From an uncultured Eubacteriales bacterium (GTDB taxonomy: Bacteria; Bacillota; Clostridia; Christensenellales; Christensenellaceae), in the NCBI GenBank assembly GCA_900545085.1, contig UQXU01000019.1, positions 1 to 24,899 on the forward strand: DNA of 24,899 bases. Reading direction: 5' to 3'. The notes under the pieces are model-generated. The model had not been told where the DNA came from. It saw only the letters and a list, made by a program, of their open reading frames with translations, and searched no databases. Positions 8,183 through 15,878 of this stretch are shown here, one piece after another. The position numbers and the translations under genes are program-made. Positions within the stretch are counted from its first letter, which is position 1, and the number at the start of each line of letters is the position of its first letter.

Positions 8183-8971
8183 ATGATTTATGCAGCGGCA
8201 GCCATAGTTTTGGCTGCGATAGTATATTTCTGCTGGAGACAAAATAACAAAATAGACAATATGGAGATAACAATAGTCTCGGACAGACTGAAAAGAGACG
8301 TAACTGTTGTGCATCTGTCTGATATGCACAGCAAGCTGTTCGGAAAGGGCTCGCGCAGGCTTATGGACGCGGTGCGGAGCGTGTCTCCTGATTTTATATG
8401 CTTTACGGGAGATTTTTTAGACAGATATACAAAAGAACCGCGGCCTGCCATAGAGTGCGCGGGGAAGCTGACGGAGATTGCGCCTGTGTTCTACTGTCCT
8501 GGGAATCACGACTATCACCGCGCAAACATAGATGAAATATTAGGAGAGCTGAGCGCGCGCGGAGTCAAGGTTCTGCGCAGTGAGTATGCGCGCTGCTGCG
8601 GCATAAGCATATTGGGCTTGGATGTTATAGGATACGACATTCATACTCCCATAGCTCTGCGGGAGTTTGAGAGAGCAGAGGGGTTCAAGCTGGTCATGAC
8701 GCATTTTCCGGAGCAGATAGAGGAATTCTCTCATTATGATATAGATCTGGTTTTAGCAGGTCATGCGCACGGAGGTCAGTTCAGACTTCCGATTATAGGC
8801 GCGGTATACGCACCCGGCCAGGGCTTTTTTCCGAAATGGACAAAAGGATTGTACAATGAAAACGGAAGAAGGCTCATAGTCAGCCCCGGCTTGGGGAACA
8901 GCGGCTTTCCGCTTAGGCTCGGGAATCCGCCGACGGTTATAACTATAAAGATGAAAGCAGGGCGCGTGTGA
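8183..8971 (+). CDS. Membrane-anchored metallophosphoesterase (YkuE/YaeI-like)
   Basis: A calcineurin-like phosphoesterase of 262 residues. The frame is open from a TTG at 8081, but the GGAGGTG site at 8173-8179 selects ATG 8183. Residues 1-18 form an N-terminal membrane anchor, so the catalytic domain should face outside. The two-metal motifs are all present: D47-x-H49 (LSDMHS), GD77 (FTGDFLD), GN108-H109-D, H174 (MTHFP) and GH194-A-H196. The C-terminal 'GLYNENGRRLIVSPGLGNSG' block is typical of the YkuE/YaeI group, of which some members are reported to act on lipid-linked phosphates (UDP-diacylglucosamine or phospholipid). The substrate here is not proven. Monocistronic by appearance. Confidence 0.88.
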   Translation: MIYAAAAIVLAAIVYFCWRQNNKIDNMEITIVSDRLKRDVTVVHLSDMHSKLFGKGSRRLMDAVRSVSPDFICFTGDFLDRYTKEPRPAIECAGKLTEIAPVFYCPGNHDYHRANIDEILGELSARGVKVLRSEYARCCGISILGLDVIGYDIHTPIALREFERAEGFKLVMTHFPEQIEEFSHYDIDLVLAGHAHGGQFRLPIIGAVYAPGQGFFPKWTKGLYNENGRRLIVSPGLGNSGFPLRLGNPPTVITIKMKAGRV

Positions 8972-9093
8972 TACCGGACGTGCGGAGGCAGATATTTTTT
9001 ATTTATTTAGTATTTTTTAATAGTTTCATTGGAACTTATGAAGTCTTTTTTACGTCTCTAAATATATAATAAAATATGAAGGAGGCTCTTGAA

Positions 9094-10335
9094 ATGAAAA
9101 GAAGAGCAGTGGCTTTTGCAGCGGCGGCGCTCGTGTGCATATTGGCCGCAGGCTGTGCAAAAACATCTGAACAAGGCGCGTTTTCTGTATTGTCCGTGAA
9201 GGAATCTGAGCAGCAAGTCAGCTTAGACAATTTGGAGGCGGAGGACTGGGAAAAGCTGAATGAGCTGAAGGCGAGTATAGACGGGTTTTCCGAAAAAATG
9301 ACTGATTCGTTAGGGGAGAGCAGCTTTGTATTTTCTCCGTTCAGTGCATATCAGGCTTTGGCGGCGGTCTCTTTAGGCGCGGAGGGAGAGACGCTGACGC
9401 AGTTTGAACAGGCGTTTTACCCAAAGGGCTGGACGCGAGAGGATTTTATAAAGTACAACGCAATGCTTTTGGCTGAGCTGGGATGCGGGACGGATTCGGC
9501 GGCGGCCGAGGTGAACAATATAGTGCTTATAAGCGATAAATACAGCGTGAATGAGGACTTTGCGAACGATATTTATTCTGCGCTGAGCGCGAGGACGGCT
9601 AAGGTGAATTTTGAATCGCCGGAGGAGGCGGCCGGGCTGATAAACGACTGGGTTAAGCAAAATACAAACAGCATGATAGATCCTCTGTTGGATTCGCCGC
9701 TCGACGCTTCGACAATAGCGGCTGTAATAAACACTGTGTATTTTCGAGGAGAATGGACGACAAAGTTCGACGAGAAGAAAAACAGCGAGGGCGAATTTAT
9801 AGGAGAATCGGGCAAGCAGAACGCAACGTACATGAACGCTGAGAAATTGAGCGCAGATTATGCCGAGAATCAAAGCGTTCAGGCGCTGAGGCTGGCATAC
9901 ACGAACGGGCCGACAATGACGGTATATCTGCCGAAGGAAGGCGTCTCGCCGGAGGAAACGCTCGGGCAGAGCGTAAGAAAAAATCTGGAGTTTTCGGAGG
10001 GGATAGGCTCGCTGAGCATTCCTAAATTTGAGATGGAAAGCGGGCTGGACCTGGAAGATGCGGCGAAGGCCGCGGGGCTGGACGAGATGTTCAGAGGAGG
10101 CCTGGGAAAAACTGTGGAACAAGCCGAGGATTTGTGCGTCAGCGAGATAATGCAGAAGGCTAAGATAAAAGTGGACGAGACGGGAACGGAGGCGGCGGCT
10201 GCCACCATAGTCGCAGAGGCAAAAGCGGCTTTCATAGAGCCTGTAGAGTTTGAAATGAACGTAAACAGATCGTTCGCGTACACCATAGAGCAAAACGGAG
10301 TGGTGCTTTTCTCCGGCGTTGTCAACAATATATAA
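9094..10335 (+). CDS. Serpin, predicted secreted lipoprotein
   Basis: A serine-protease-inhibitor fold protein of 413 residues. An ATG at 9076 is in frame, but AAGGAGG (9079-9085) lies inside that extension and points to ATG 9094. The N-terminus is a lipoprotein signal with lipobox L-A-A-G-C (C21), so the protein should be anchored outside. Serpin marks are NNIVLISDKYSVNEDF, VINTVYFRGEWTTKFD, the hinge ETGTEAAAAT (362-371) and the C-terminal FAYTIEQNGVVLFSGVV. The hinge is of the inhibitory type (small residues at P12-P9). Counting 17 residues from the hinge gives P1-P1' = A378-A379, with K377 at P2; the Ala would suit elastase-like targets. Related gut clostridial serpins (siropins of Eubacterium siraeum) inhibit elastase-type proteases. 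A TATAAT at 9065-9070 may be its -10. Confidence 0.93.
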   Translation: MKRRAVAFAAAALVCILAAGCAKTSEQGAFSVLSVKESEQQVSLDNLEAEDWEKLNELKASIDGFSEKMTDSLGESSFVFSPFSAYQALAAVSLGAEGETLTQFEQAFYPKGWTREDFIKYNAMLLAELGCGTDSAAAEVNNIVLISDKYSVNEDFANDIYSALSARTAKVNFESPEEAAGLINDWVKQNTNSMIDPLLDSPLDASTIAAVINTVYFRGEWTTKFDEKKNSEGEFIGESGKQNATYMNAEKLSADYAENQSVQALRLAYTNGPTMTVYLPKEGVSPEETLGQSVRKNLEFSEGIGSLSIPKFEMESGLDLEDAAKAAGLDEMFRGGLGKTVEQAEDLCVSEIMQKAKIKVDETGTEAAAATIVAEAKAAFIEPVEFEMNVNRSFAYTIEQNGVVLFSGVVNNI

Positions 10336-10379
10336 TATAAAAGATAAAAGCATAAAAAGAATAACTTAAAAAGCCGCGA

Positions 10380-10409
10380 AACGTACTCCTTGTCGGAGTG
10401 CGTTTTTTT
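10380..10409 (+). terminator. Intrinsic terminator after the serpin gene
   Basis: A 10-base stem, AACGTACTCC with GGAGTGCGTT (one G-U pair), has a 5-base loop and runs into a stretch of seven T. It separates the serpin from the next gene. Confidence 0.9.
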
Positions 10410-10454
10410 ATGTGTAAATAAAGCAATAATTCTGCAAAAAGTGTTAGAATTAAC

Positions 10455-10483
10455 TTATCTTATAATGATAAAAGGTGTATAAT
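10455..10483 (+). promoter_or_regulatory. Possible promoter of the caspase-like gene
   Basis: A perfect TATAAT (10478-10483) lies 35 bases before the start codon. The hexamer 17 bases upstream (TTATCT, 10455-10460) is a weak -35. A second TATAAT at 10461-10466 sits in the centre of a TTATC...GATAA inverted repeat (10455-10471), which could be an operator. Confidence 0.4.
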
Positions 10484-10517
10484 GTAGTGACAATCAAGAG
10501 GAGATGGGGGAGGACAT

Positions 10518-12377
10518 ATGAAAAGGATATTAAGTATGCTGCTTGCTGTTATGTGCCTTGCCGTGTTTTTGCCGAGTACGGCTATGGCGGGAAGCTCGAG
10601 CGGCGACGGCAAAAAGTATTATCGCTCTATAAATATAGGCATAGGGGATTATAACAGCAGCCGATACAATCTCTCGCCGGCGCCCGAGAATGACGCTACG
10701 GCGCTGCGCGATGCGATGAGAAAATCGGGATATAAAAGCGCGCTTAAACTTACAAATTCAAACGCGAACACTCTGGCCAAGCTCAAAACCAGAATTAAAA
10801 AACAATTCGGCAGCGCGGACGCGGACGACGTAAGCGTGCTCACATACAGCGGACACGGAGCGTATGCCAACGGCAGAGCGGCTATAGCTTTAAACCTGAA
10901 CGAATATGTGACTGCGGATCAGCTGGCAGAGTGTTTTGCAGATATAAAGGGAAAGGTAGTTCTTATAATAGATGCGTGCAATTCGGGCGGACTGATAGGA
11001 CGAAGCGCTTCCGACTATTCGAGCGACAGCTTTGCGGAGGACTTTTGCTCTGAATTTGAAACGGTTAAATCGCGCTCGACAGCTCTGACGAACAGCAAAT
11101 TCAAAGTGCTTTGCGCCTGCCGCACGGAGATGACGTCGCTTCAGGAAAGTGAAAGAGGTATATTCTCTACTAACATTGCGTATGCGATGGGCATAGACAG
11201 AAACAAGTCTTCTTATAAAGAATTCCCTGCGGATGAGAACTGCAACGGAATGGTATCGCTCAACGAGCTGTACAACTTTATAACTAAAGCACAGCCCTCC
11301 ACGGCGTGCAGCGTATATCCTCAGAAGGATTACACTTGCCTCGCGGCGTACACAAGCTCGACGGGCAAAGCTCCCAAAGCGACGCTCAGCCCGGTGACGG
11401 TAGATTATAAAAAAGGAACGGTATCTGTTACGATATATGCAAAAAAGAAAGTTACGACTCAGCTTGCGATATATACAGCAGATAAATCCCGAGTGCGCAA
11501 TATAGACCTGCTCGCGCTCTATCCGTATAAAACTAATCCGTCCGTTTCCGGAGTTACTCGGGTTGCGATGAAGAAATACACAGTCAGCGCGGGCAAGAGC
11601 AAGACGATTACTCTTCCTTTGAAGAATTTTGATACGGGGGTTTATGCCTACAGATTATATGTAGACGGTCAGAGCTATTCTCCCGTGTCAGGCGTGAGCG
11701 TTACGACTCGGACGGTGACGCCGGAGCTGAATTTGTCCTGCGACAGCAGTGCGGTGATGTCCGCCGGCGACGAGTTTGATGTGTTGGCGTCCTGCTCCTT
11801 CGCTCAGAAGCTCACATCCGCAGCTACGCTAAGCTGTACGGTAACAAATTCGAACGGAAAGACAGTGCGCAAGCTGGCAGATAAAATACAAGCCGACGCC
11901 TTGGAAGGCACTACGTCGGGAGGCAGCACGTATTACATCTGCAATAAACACATAATCTGGGACGGAAAAGACGACAAAGGCAAAGCTCTTCCGGACGGGA
12001 AGTACACATTTAATGTGACGGCGAACTATGCGTCGGGCAGTATTTCGGATAAGGTCACGGTAGATTTTGTATTTAAAGAGCAGGAGAACGCGCCCGAGTT
12101 GAGCGACGGTCAGAGCTATACCAACACAAATTATGTTGAAATAAATGCGGAGCTGAGCGACGCGGCAAAAATATATTGCGATATATATGACGTTATAGGG
12201 AACAAGGTATGCTCTGTGGCTGAAGGCGCGGAGGCAAAGGCCGGACCGGTCGTTCTGAACTGGGATTACACATCGGACGGAGCGAGAGTAGATGCAGGTC
12301 AGTACACTGCGAAAATATGGGCGGAGAACAAAAACGGAAGATCAGGAACAATTTCGGTAGGTTTTACGGTATATTGA
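10518..12377 (+). CDS. Secreted caspase-like (C14) protease with FlgD-type Ig repeats
   Basis: A 619-residue protein with a Sec signal peptide (MKRILSMLLAVMCLAVFLPS, cleavage near TAMA-G). Residues about 33-285 are a caspase-fold domain: strand INIGIGDY, the catalytic His in YSGHG (H113) and the catalytic Cys in IIDACNSGG (C154), the dyad pattern of metacaspases/orthocaspases. An EF-hand-like segment, DENCNGMVSLNELYNF (239-254), suggests Ca2+ binding, and metacaspases are often Ca2+-activated. The second half is beta-rich, with two FlgD-like Ig units (WDGKDDKGKALPDGKYTF, and NWDYTSDGARVDAGQYTA near the end). It probably acts outside the cell or on the surface, but no anchor is visible. GGGGGAGGA precedes the ATG. 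It lies next to the serpin gene but has its own transcript signals. Confidence 0.88.
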   Translation: MKRILSMLLAVMCLAVFLPSTAMAGSSSGDGKKYYRSINIGIGDYNSSRYNLSPAPENDATALRDAMRKSGYKSALKLTNSNANTLAKLKTRIKKQFGSADADDVSVLTYSGHGAYANGRAAIALNLNEYVTADQLAECFADIKGKVVLIIDACNSGGLIGRSASDYSSDSFAEDFCSEFETVKSRSTALTNSKFKVLCACRTEMTSLQESERGIFSTNIAYAMGIDRNKSSYKEFPADENCNGMVSLNELYNFITKAQPSTACSVYPQKDYTCLAAYTSSTGKAPKATLSPVTVDYKKGTVSVTIYAKKKVTTQLAIYTADKSRVRNIDLLALYPYKTNPSVSGVTRVAMKKYTVSAGKSKTITLPLKNFDTGVYAYRLYVDGQSYSPVSGVSVTTRTVTPELNLSCDSSAVMSAGDEFDVLASCSFAQKLTSAATLSCTVTNSNGKTVRKLADKIQADALEGTTSGGSTYYICNKHIIWDGKDDKGKALPDGKYTFNVTANYASGSISDKVTVDFVFKEQENAPELSDGQSYTNTNYVEINAELSDAAKIYCDIYDVIGNKVCSVAEGAEAKAGPVVLNWDYTSDGARVDAGQYTAKIWAENKNGRSGTISVGFTVY

Positions 12378-12426
12378 GCGGGAGCAGCGCAGCGAAAACA
12401 GCTTAAAATAAATATAAAAAAGCTTG

Positions 12427-12447
12427 GCCGGGCGAAAGCCCGGCTTT
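12427..12447 (+). terminator. Intrinsic terminator after the caspase-like gene
   Basis: A perfect 7-base G+C stem, GCCGGGC-GAAA-GCCCGGC, with a GAAA tetraloop is followed by TTTAAGTTT. The T tract is short and interrupted, but the stem is very stable. Confidence 0.75.
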
Positions 12448-12870
12448 AAGTTTGCCTGAAATTCGCATCAAATATAATAATGGAAACAATCACGAAATGA
12501 GAAGATTGTGCGAAAAATAATAATCCAAAATAAGGATATGTATGTGAAAAAATAGTTAATATTGATTAATATACGCACGGGAGCGAGTGAAAACAGTCAA
12601 AACGGCGTATATAATTACGTAAAAAAGTATATTTATACAAAAAATAAAAATGTGAAAATTTTAACAGTTGTATCTGATAATGTAATTTATGTCAAAGTCG
12701 TGAAGTTTGTGAATTAATGCGTACAACTATGCTAGCTCATTAAATTATTTTGATTTTTTCGCATTAAACCGCGGTTAATCGGCTGTCATGTTTGCTCTTT
12801 ATTTCACATACTGACGGTGCGAATGACTAAAATTAACAATGTTTTTTTCATCTGTAACAGTAAAAAAGTA
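12448..12870. other. Long AT-rich non-coding region upstream of adhE
   Basis: No gene is supported here. The region is AT-rich and holds a 10-base G+C palindrome AACCGCGGTT (12767-12776), conspicuous in this background, and a TTGTGAA half-site (12707-12713) resembling half a Rex box but without the matching arm at proper spacing. It may carry distant regulatory sites of adhE. Confidence 0.45.
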
Positions 12871-12899
12871 TTGACTTTTGAATTGTATACTGATACAAT
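12871..12899 (+). promoter_or_regulatory. adhE promoter
   Basis: TTGACT (12871-12876), exactly 17 bases, then TACAAT (12894-12899): close to the sigma-A consensus. It implies an untranslated leader of about 190 nt before the GTG start of adhE, fitting a strongly expressed gene with post-initiation control. Confidence 0.85.
12882..12899. promoter_or_regulatory. Palindromic candidate operator over the adhE -10
   Basis: ATTGTAT-ACTG-ATACAAT is an inverted repeat with perfect 7-base arms and a 4-base centre that fully covers the -10. Rex, the NADH-sensing repressor of clostridial adhE genes, prefers TTGT...ACAA with 10 bases between these tetrads; here there are 8. It could be a variant Rex site or belong to another repressor. 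Confidence 0.5.
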
Positions 12900-12942
12900 A
12901 CAAATAGAAATCGAGAAGAGAAAAATGTATAGAGGATAACTG

Positions 12943-12984
12943 GTGTCTGCGCGCCGCTGCGAGTGGTCATCACGCTATTTGTGA
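12943..12984 (+). CDS. Possible 13-codon leader peptide of adhE
   Basis: A GTG-started frame of 13 codons (MSARRCEWSSRYL) lies in the adhE leader with AGAGGA (12931-12936) at proper spacing. It ends just before two alternative hairpins (12988-13032). The peptide is rich in Arg and Ser, with single Cys and Trp codons, and could be a translation sensor. The only evidence is the ribosome site and position; it could be chance. Confidence 0.3.
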   Translation: MSARRCEWSSRYL

Positions 12985-12987
12985 GCA

Positions 12988-13032
12988 TTTTCGGCTGTTC
13001 GATATTTATATGATATTTTTGGCTGAAAAGCC
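12988..13032 (+). promoter_or_regulatory. Alternative hairpins in the adhE leader
   Basis: TTTTCGGCT (12988-12996) can pair with GGCTGAAAA (13021-13029), two pairs being G-U. The same right arm can instead fold locally as GGCT-GAAA-AGCC (13021-13032). The two folds exclude each other, as in attenuation or translational switches. No T run follows, so any effect would not be classical termination. Confidence 0.35.
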
Positions 13033-13096
13033 TGAATATAAATAATAATAAACCATTACCACACTAAGGTACAAAAAATCACAGGAGGACGAACAC

Positions 13097-15766
13097 GTGA
13101 CAGAAACAAAAAACGCGGCTCCCGTAAGCCCCGAGATTGTTGACAGCGCTGAATCTCTGCAGCTTCGTATTGCAGAAGTTAAGGCTGCTCAGAAGAAATT
13201 CTCCACCTACACACAGGAACAGGTTGACAAGATCTTCAAAGCTGCTGCTATGGCAGGTAACGCTAAGAGAATTCCTCTCGCTCAGATGGCTAAAGCTGAG
13301 ACGAAGATGGGTCTGGTAGAAGATAAGGTTATCAAGAACCACTTCGCTACAGAGTACATCTACAACGCATACAAGAACTGCCAGACAGTAGGCAAGTTCG
13401 ATGAGGACACAAGCTTTGGTTTCTACAGAGTATACGAGCCCATCGGCGTTATCGCTGCTGTTGTTCCTACAACAAACCCGACATCCACAGCAATGTTCAA
13501 GTGCCTGCTGGCTCTGAAGACAAGAAACGGTATCATCGTTTCTCCTCACCCGACAGCTAAGAACTGCACAATCGAAGCCTGCAAGGTTATCCTCGAAGCT
13601 GCAGTAGCTGCTGGCGCTCCCGAAGGCATCATCGCTTGGGTAGACGTTCCCTCCATCCAGCTCTCCATCGAGATCATGAGAGACTGCGACATCACACTCG
13701 CAACAGGCGGTCCTGCAATGGTTAAGTCTGCTTACTCTTCTGGTAAGCCTGCTGTAGGCGTTGGTAACGGTAACTGCGCAGTTCTCATCCACGAGACAGC
13801 TGACCTGAAGCATGCAGTTAACAGCGTAATGCAGTCCAAGAGCTTCGATAACGGTACAATCTGCGCTTCCGAGCAGTCCGTTATCATCCCCGAGAGCATG
13901 TATGACGCAGCTAAGAAGGAGTTCGCTCTGCGCGGCGCATACTTCCTCGACGCTAAGGAAACAGAAGCTGTTCGCGGCGTACTGCTGACACCCGCTGGCG
14001 GCATCAACGCTAAGATCGTTGGTCGTACACCCAGAGAAATCGGTGAGCTGGTAGGCCTCGACATCGACGCTAAGTACAAGGTTATGATCGGTGAAGTAAC
14101 AGATCCCGACGTAACAAACGAACCCTTCGCTCATGAGAAACTGTCCACAGCTCTGGCTATGTACAAGTATAAGACATGGGAAGAAGGTATGGCAATCGCT
14201 GAGCAGCTGATCGAAGACGGTGGTATCGGTCATACATCCGTTATCTATGCTGATGAAGTAAAGGGCAAAGACGTAATCGACGAGTTTGTTGCTACAATGA
14301 AGACATGCCGTATCCTCATCAACACACCTTCTTCTCAGGGCGCTATCGGTGACCTGTACAACTTCAAGCTCGCTCCGTCTCTGACACTGGGCTGCGGTTC
14401 CTGGGCTGGCAACGCTATCTCCGATAACGTTGGTATCTACAACCTCCTCAACACGAAGCAGGTTGCTCGCAGAACAGAGAACATGCTGTGGCTCCAGCTG
14501 CCCCAGAAGGTTTACTTCAAGAGAGGCTGCATGCCTGTAGCTCTGAAGGAACTGCGTGACGTTTACGAGTGCAAGAAGGTAATGATCATCACAGATACAT
14601 TCCTCTATGGCAACGGTTACAGCAAGCCCATCGAGAACATCCTGGATGAGCTGGGCATCAATCACACAACATTCTCTCAGGTTACACCCGACCCGACACT
14701 GACATGCGCTCGCGAAGGTCTGAAGGCTATCAACGCTTATCAGCCTGACTGCATCATCGGCTTCGGTGGCGGTTCCGCAATGGACGCTGCTAAGATCATG
14801 TGGATCATGTACGAGCATCCGGAGTGCGACTTCAAGGATCTGGCTCTCCGCTTCGTAGATATCCGTAAGAGAATCTACACATTCCCGAAGATGGGCGTTA
14901 AGTGCAAGATGGTTGCAATCGCTACATCCTCCGGTACAGGTTCCGAGGTTACACCTTTCTCCATCATCACAGATGATGAAGCTCACATCAAGTACTCCAT
15001 CGCTGACTACGCAATCCTGCCCACAATGGCTATTGCTGACGCAGACAACATGATGGATCAGCCGAAGGGTCTGACAGCTTCCTCCGGTATCGACGTTCTG
15101 ACACACGCTCTGGAAGCATATGTATCCACTCTGGCTACAGACTTCACACGTGGTTGGTCTCTGACAGCTTGCAAGCTGGTATTCGAATACCTGCCCAGAG
15201 CTTATGAGTTCGGTAAGGACGACAAGGAAGCTCGCGAGGCTATGGCTCACGCTTCCATGATCGCTGGTCTGGCATTCGCTAACGCATTCCTGGGTATCAA
15301 CCACTCTCTGGCTCACAAGCTGGGCGCTCGTTGCCACGTACAGCACGGTATCGCTAACTCTCTGGTTCTCAGAAACGTTATCAGATACAACTGCAACCCC
15401 GCTCCCACAAGAATGGGTACATTCTCTCAGTACAAGTGGCCTCAGAGCATCGAAAGATATGCTGAGATCGCTGACTACTGCGGTATCGCTGGTAAGACAG
15501 ACATGGATAAGGTTGAGAACCTGCTGAAGGCTATCGAAGAGCTGCAGAACACAGTTAACGCTCCCAAGTCCATCAAAGAGCACTTCGAGACACGTCCTCA
15601 GGGCGGTCCTTCTGAGGCTGAGTTCCTCGAGCTCGTTCCGCTCATGGCTGTTGAAGCATTCGACGACCAGTGCACAGGCGCTTCTCCGAGATATCCCACC
15701 ATCCCCGAGCTCGAAGCTATCTACAAGGCTTCTTACTACGGTAAGGATTGGGTTATCGGCGAATAA
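13097..15766 (+). CDS. adhE: Bifunctional aldehyde-alcohol dehydrogenase AdhE
   Basis: Converts acetyl-CoA to acetaldehyde and then ethanol, using two NADH; the main ethanol route of anaerobes. 889 residues, full length. The N-terminal CoA-acylating ALDH domain (about 1-440) has the catalytic Cys in DNGTICASEQ (C256). A linker, ENMLWLQLPQKVYFKRGC (461-478), joins it to a C-terminal iron-type ADH domain with GFGGGSAMDAAK (555-566), TSSGTGSEVTP and ligands D666, H670, H736 and H750, matching D653/H657/H723/H737 of E. coli AdhE. F683 matches E. coli F670, a spirosome contact. The start is GTG with AGGAGG upstream. Codon use is extremely biased (Ile almost only ATC, Thr ACA, Ala GCT, Gly GGT/GGC), unlike ATA-rich neighbours, so it must be among the most highly translated genes. 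Confidence 0.98.
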   Translation: MTETKNAAPVSPEIVDSAESLQLRIAEVKAAQKKFSTYTQEQVDKIFKAAAMAGNAKRIPLAQMAKAETKMGLVEDKVIKNHFATEYIYNAYKNCQTVGKFDEDTSFGFYRVYEPIGVIAAVVPTTNPTSTAMFKCLLALKTRNGIIVSPHPTAKNCTIEACKVILEAAVAAGAPEGIIAWVDVPSIQLSIEIMRDCDITLATGGPAMVKSAYSSGKPAVGVGNGNCAVLIHETADLKHAVNSVMQSKSFDNGTICASEQSVIIPESMYDAAKKEFALRGAYFLDAKETEAVRGVLLTPAGGINAKIVGRTPREIGELVGLDIDAKYKVMIGEVTDPDVTNEPFAHEKLSTALAMYKYKTWEEGMAIAEQLIEDGGIGHTSVIYADEVKGKDVIDEFVATMKTCRILINTPSSQGAIGDLYNFKLAPSLTLGCGSWAGNAISDNVGIYNLLNTKQVARRTENMLWLQLPQKVYFKRGCMPVALKELRDVYECKKVMIITDTFLYGNGYSKPIENILDELGINHTTFSQVTPDPTLTCAREGLKAINAYQPDCIIGFGGGSAMDAAKIMWIMYEHPECDFKDLALRFVDIRKRIYTFPKMGVKCKMVAIATSSGTGSEVTPFSIITDDEAHIKYSIADYAILPTMAIADADNMMDQPKGLTASSGIDVLTHALEAYVSTLATDFTRGWSLTACKLVFEYLPRAYEFGKDDKEAREAMAHASMIAGLAFANAFLGINHSLAHKLGARCHVQHGIANSLVLRNVIRYNCNPAPTRMGTFSQYKWPQSIERYAEIADYCGIAGKTDMDKVENLLKAIEELQNTVNAPKSIKEHFETRPQGGPSEAEFLELVPLMAVEAFDDQCTGASPRYPTIPELEAIYKASYYGKDWVIGE

Positions 15767-15807
15767 TCTAATATCCGCTTAGATTCTATAAAAGAACACT
15801 AGCAACA

Positions 15808-15840
15808 GGGGCTTTGGGCGCATTGCCCAGAGTCCCTTTT
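15808..15840 (+). terminator. Strong hairpin between adhE and the adhE-like gene (partial terminator?)
   Basis: A continuous 12-base stem (15808-15819 with 15825-15836, including two G-U pairs) with a GCATT loop is followed by only four T, then AAC. It may terminate part of the transcripts or protect the adhE mRNA 3' end, giving less of the downstream gene than of adhE. No promoter is evident between it and the next start, so readthrough is likely. Confidence 0.65.
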
Positions 15841-15878
15841 AACTAAGGCTACTTTTTAAGAAGGAGGAACTGCCAATA

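Noticed and set aside
9373..10353. 326-codon minus-strand frame opposite the serpin
   Set aside because: Shadow of the serpin gene; Arg/Leu/His-rich translation with no domain.
12707..12726. Rex box TTGTGAA...ACAA upstream of adhE
   Set aside because: Only the left half fits. The right tetrad lies at the wrong spacing and the arms do not match, so I list it only as a half-site.
13079..15583. 834-codon open frame on the minus strand across adhE
   Set aside because: It is fully antisense to adhE. The strong codon bias of adhE (no TTA, CTA or TCA in the matching frame) leaves the opposite strand free of stops. The translation is Cys/Ser/Val-rich without any recognisable domain and has no ribosome site.
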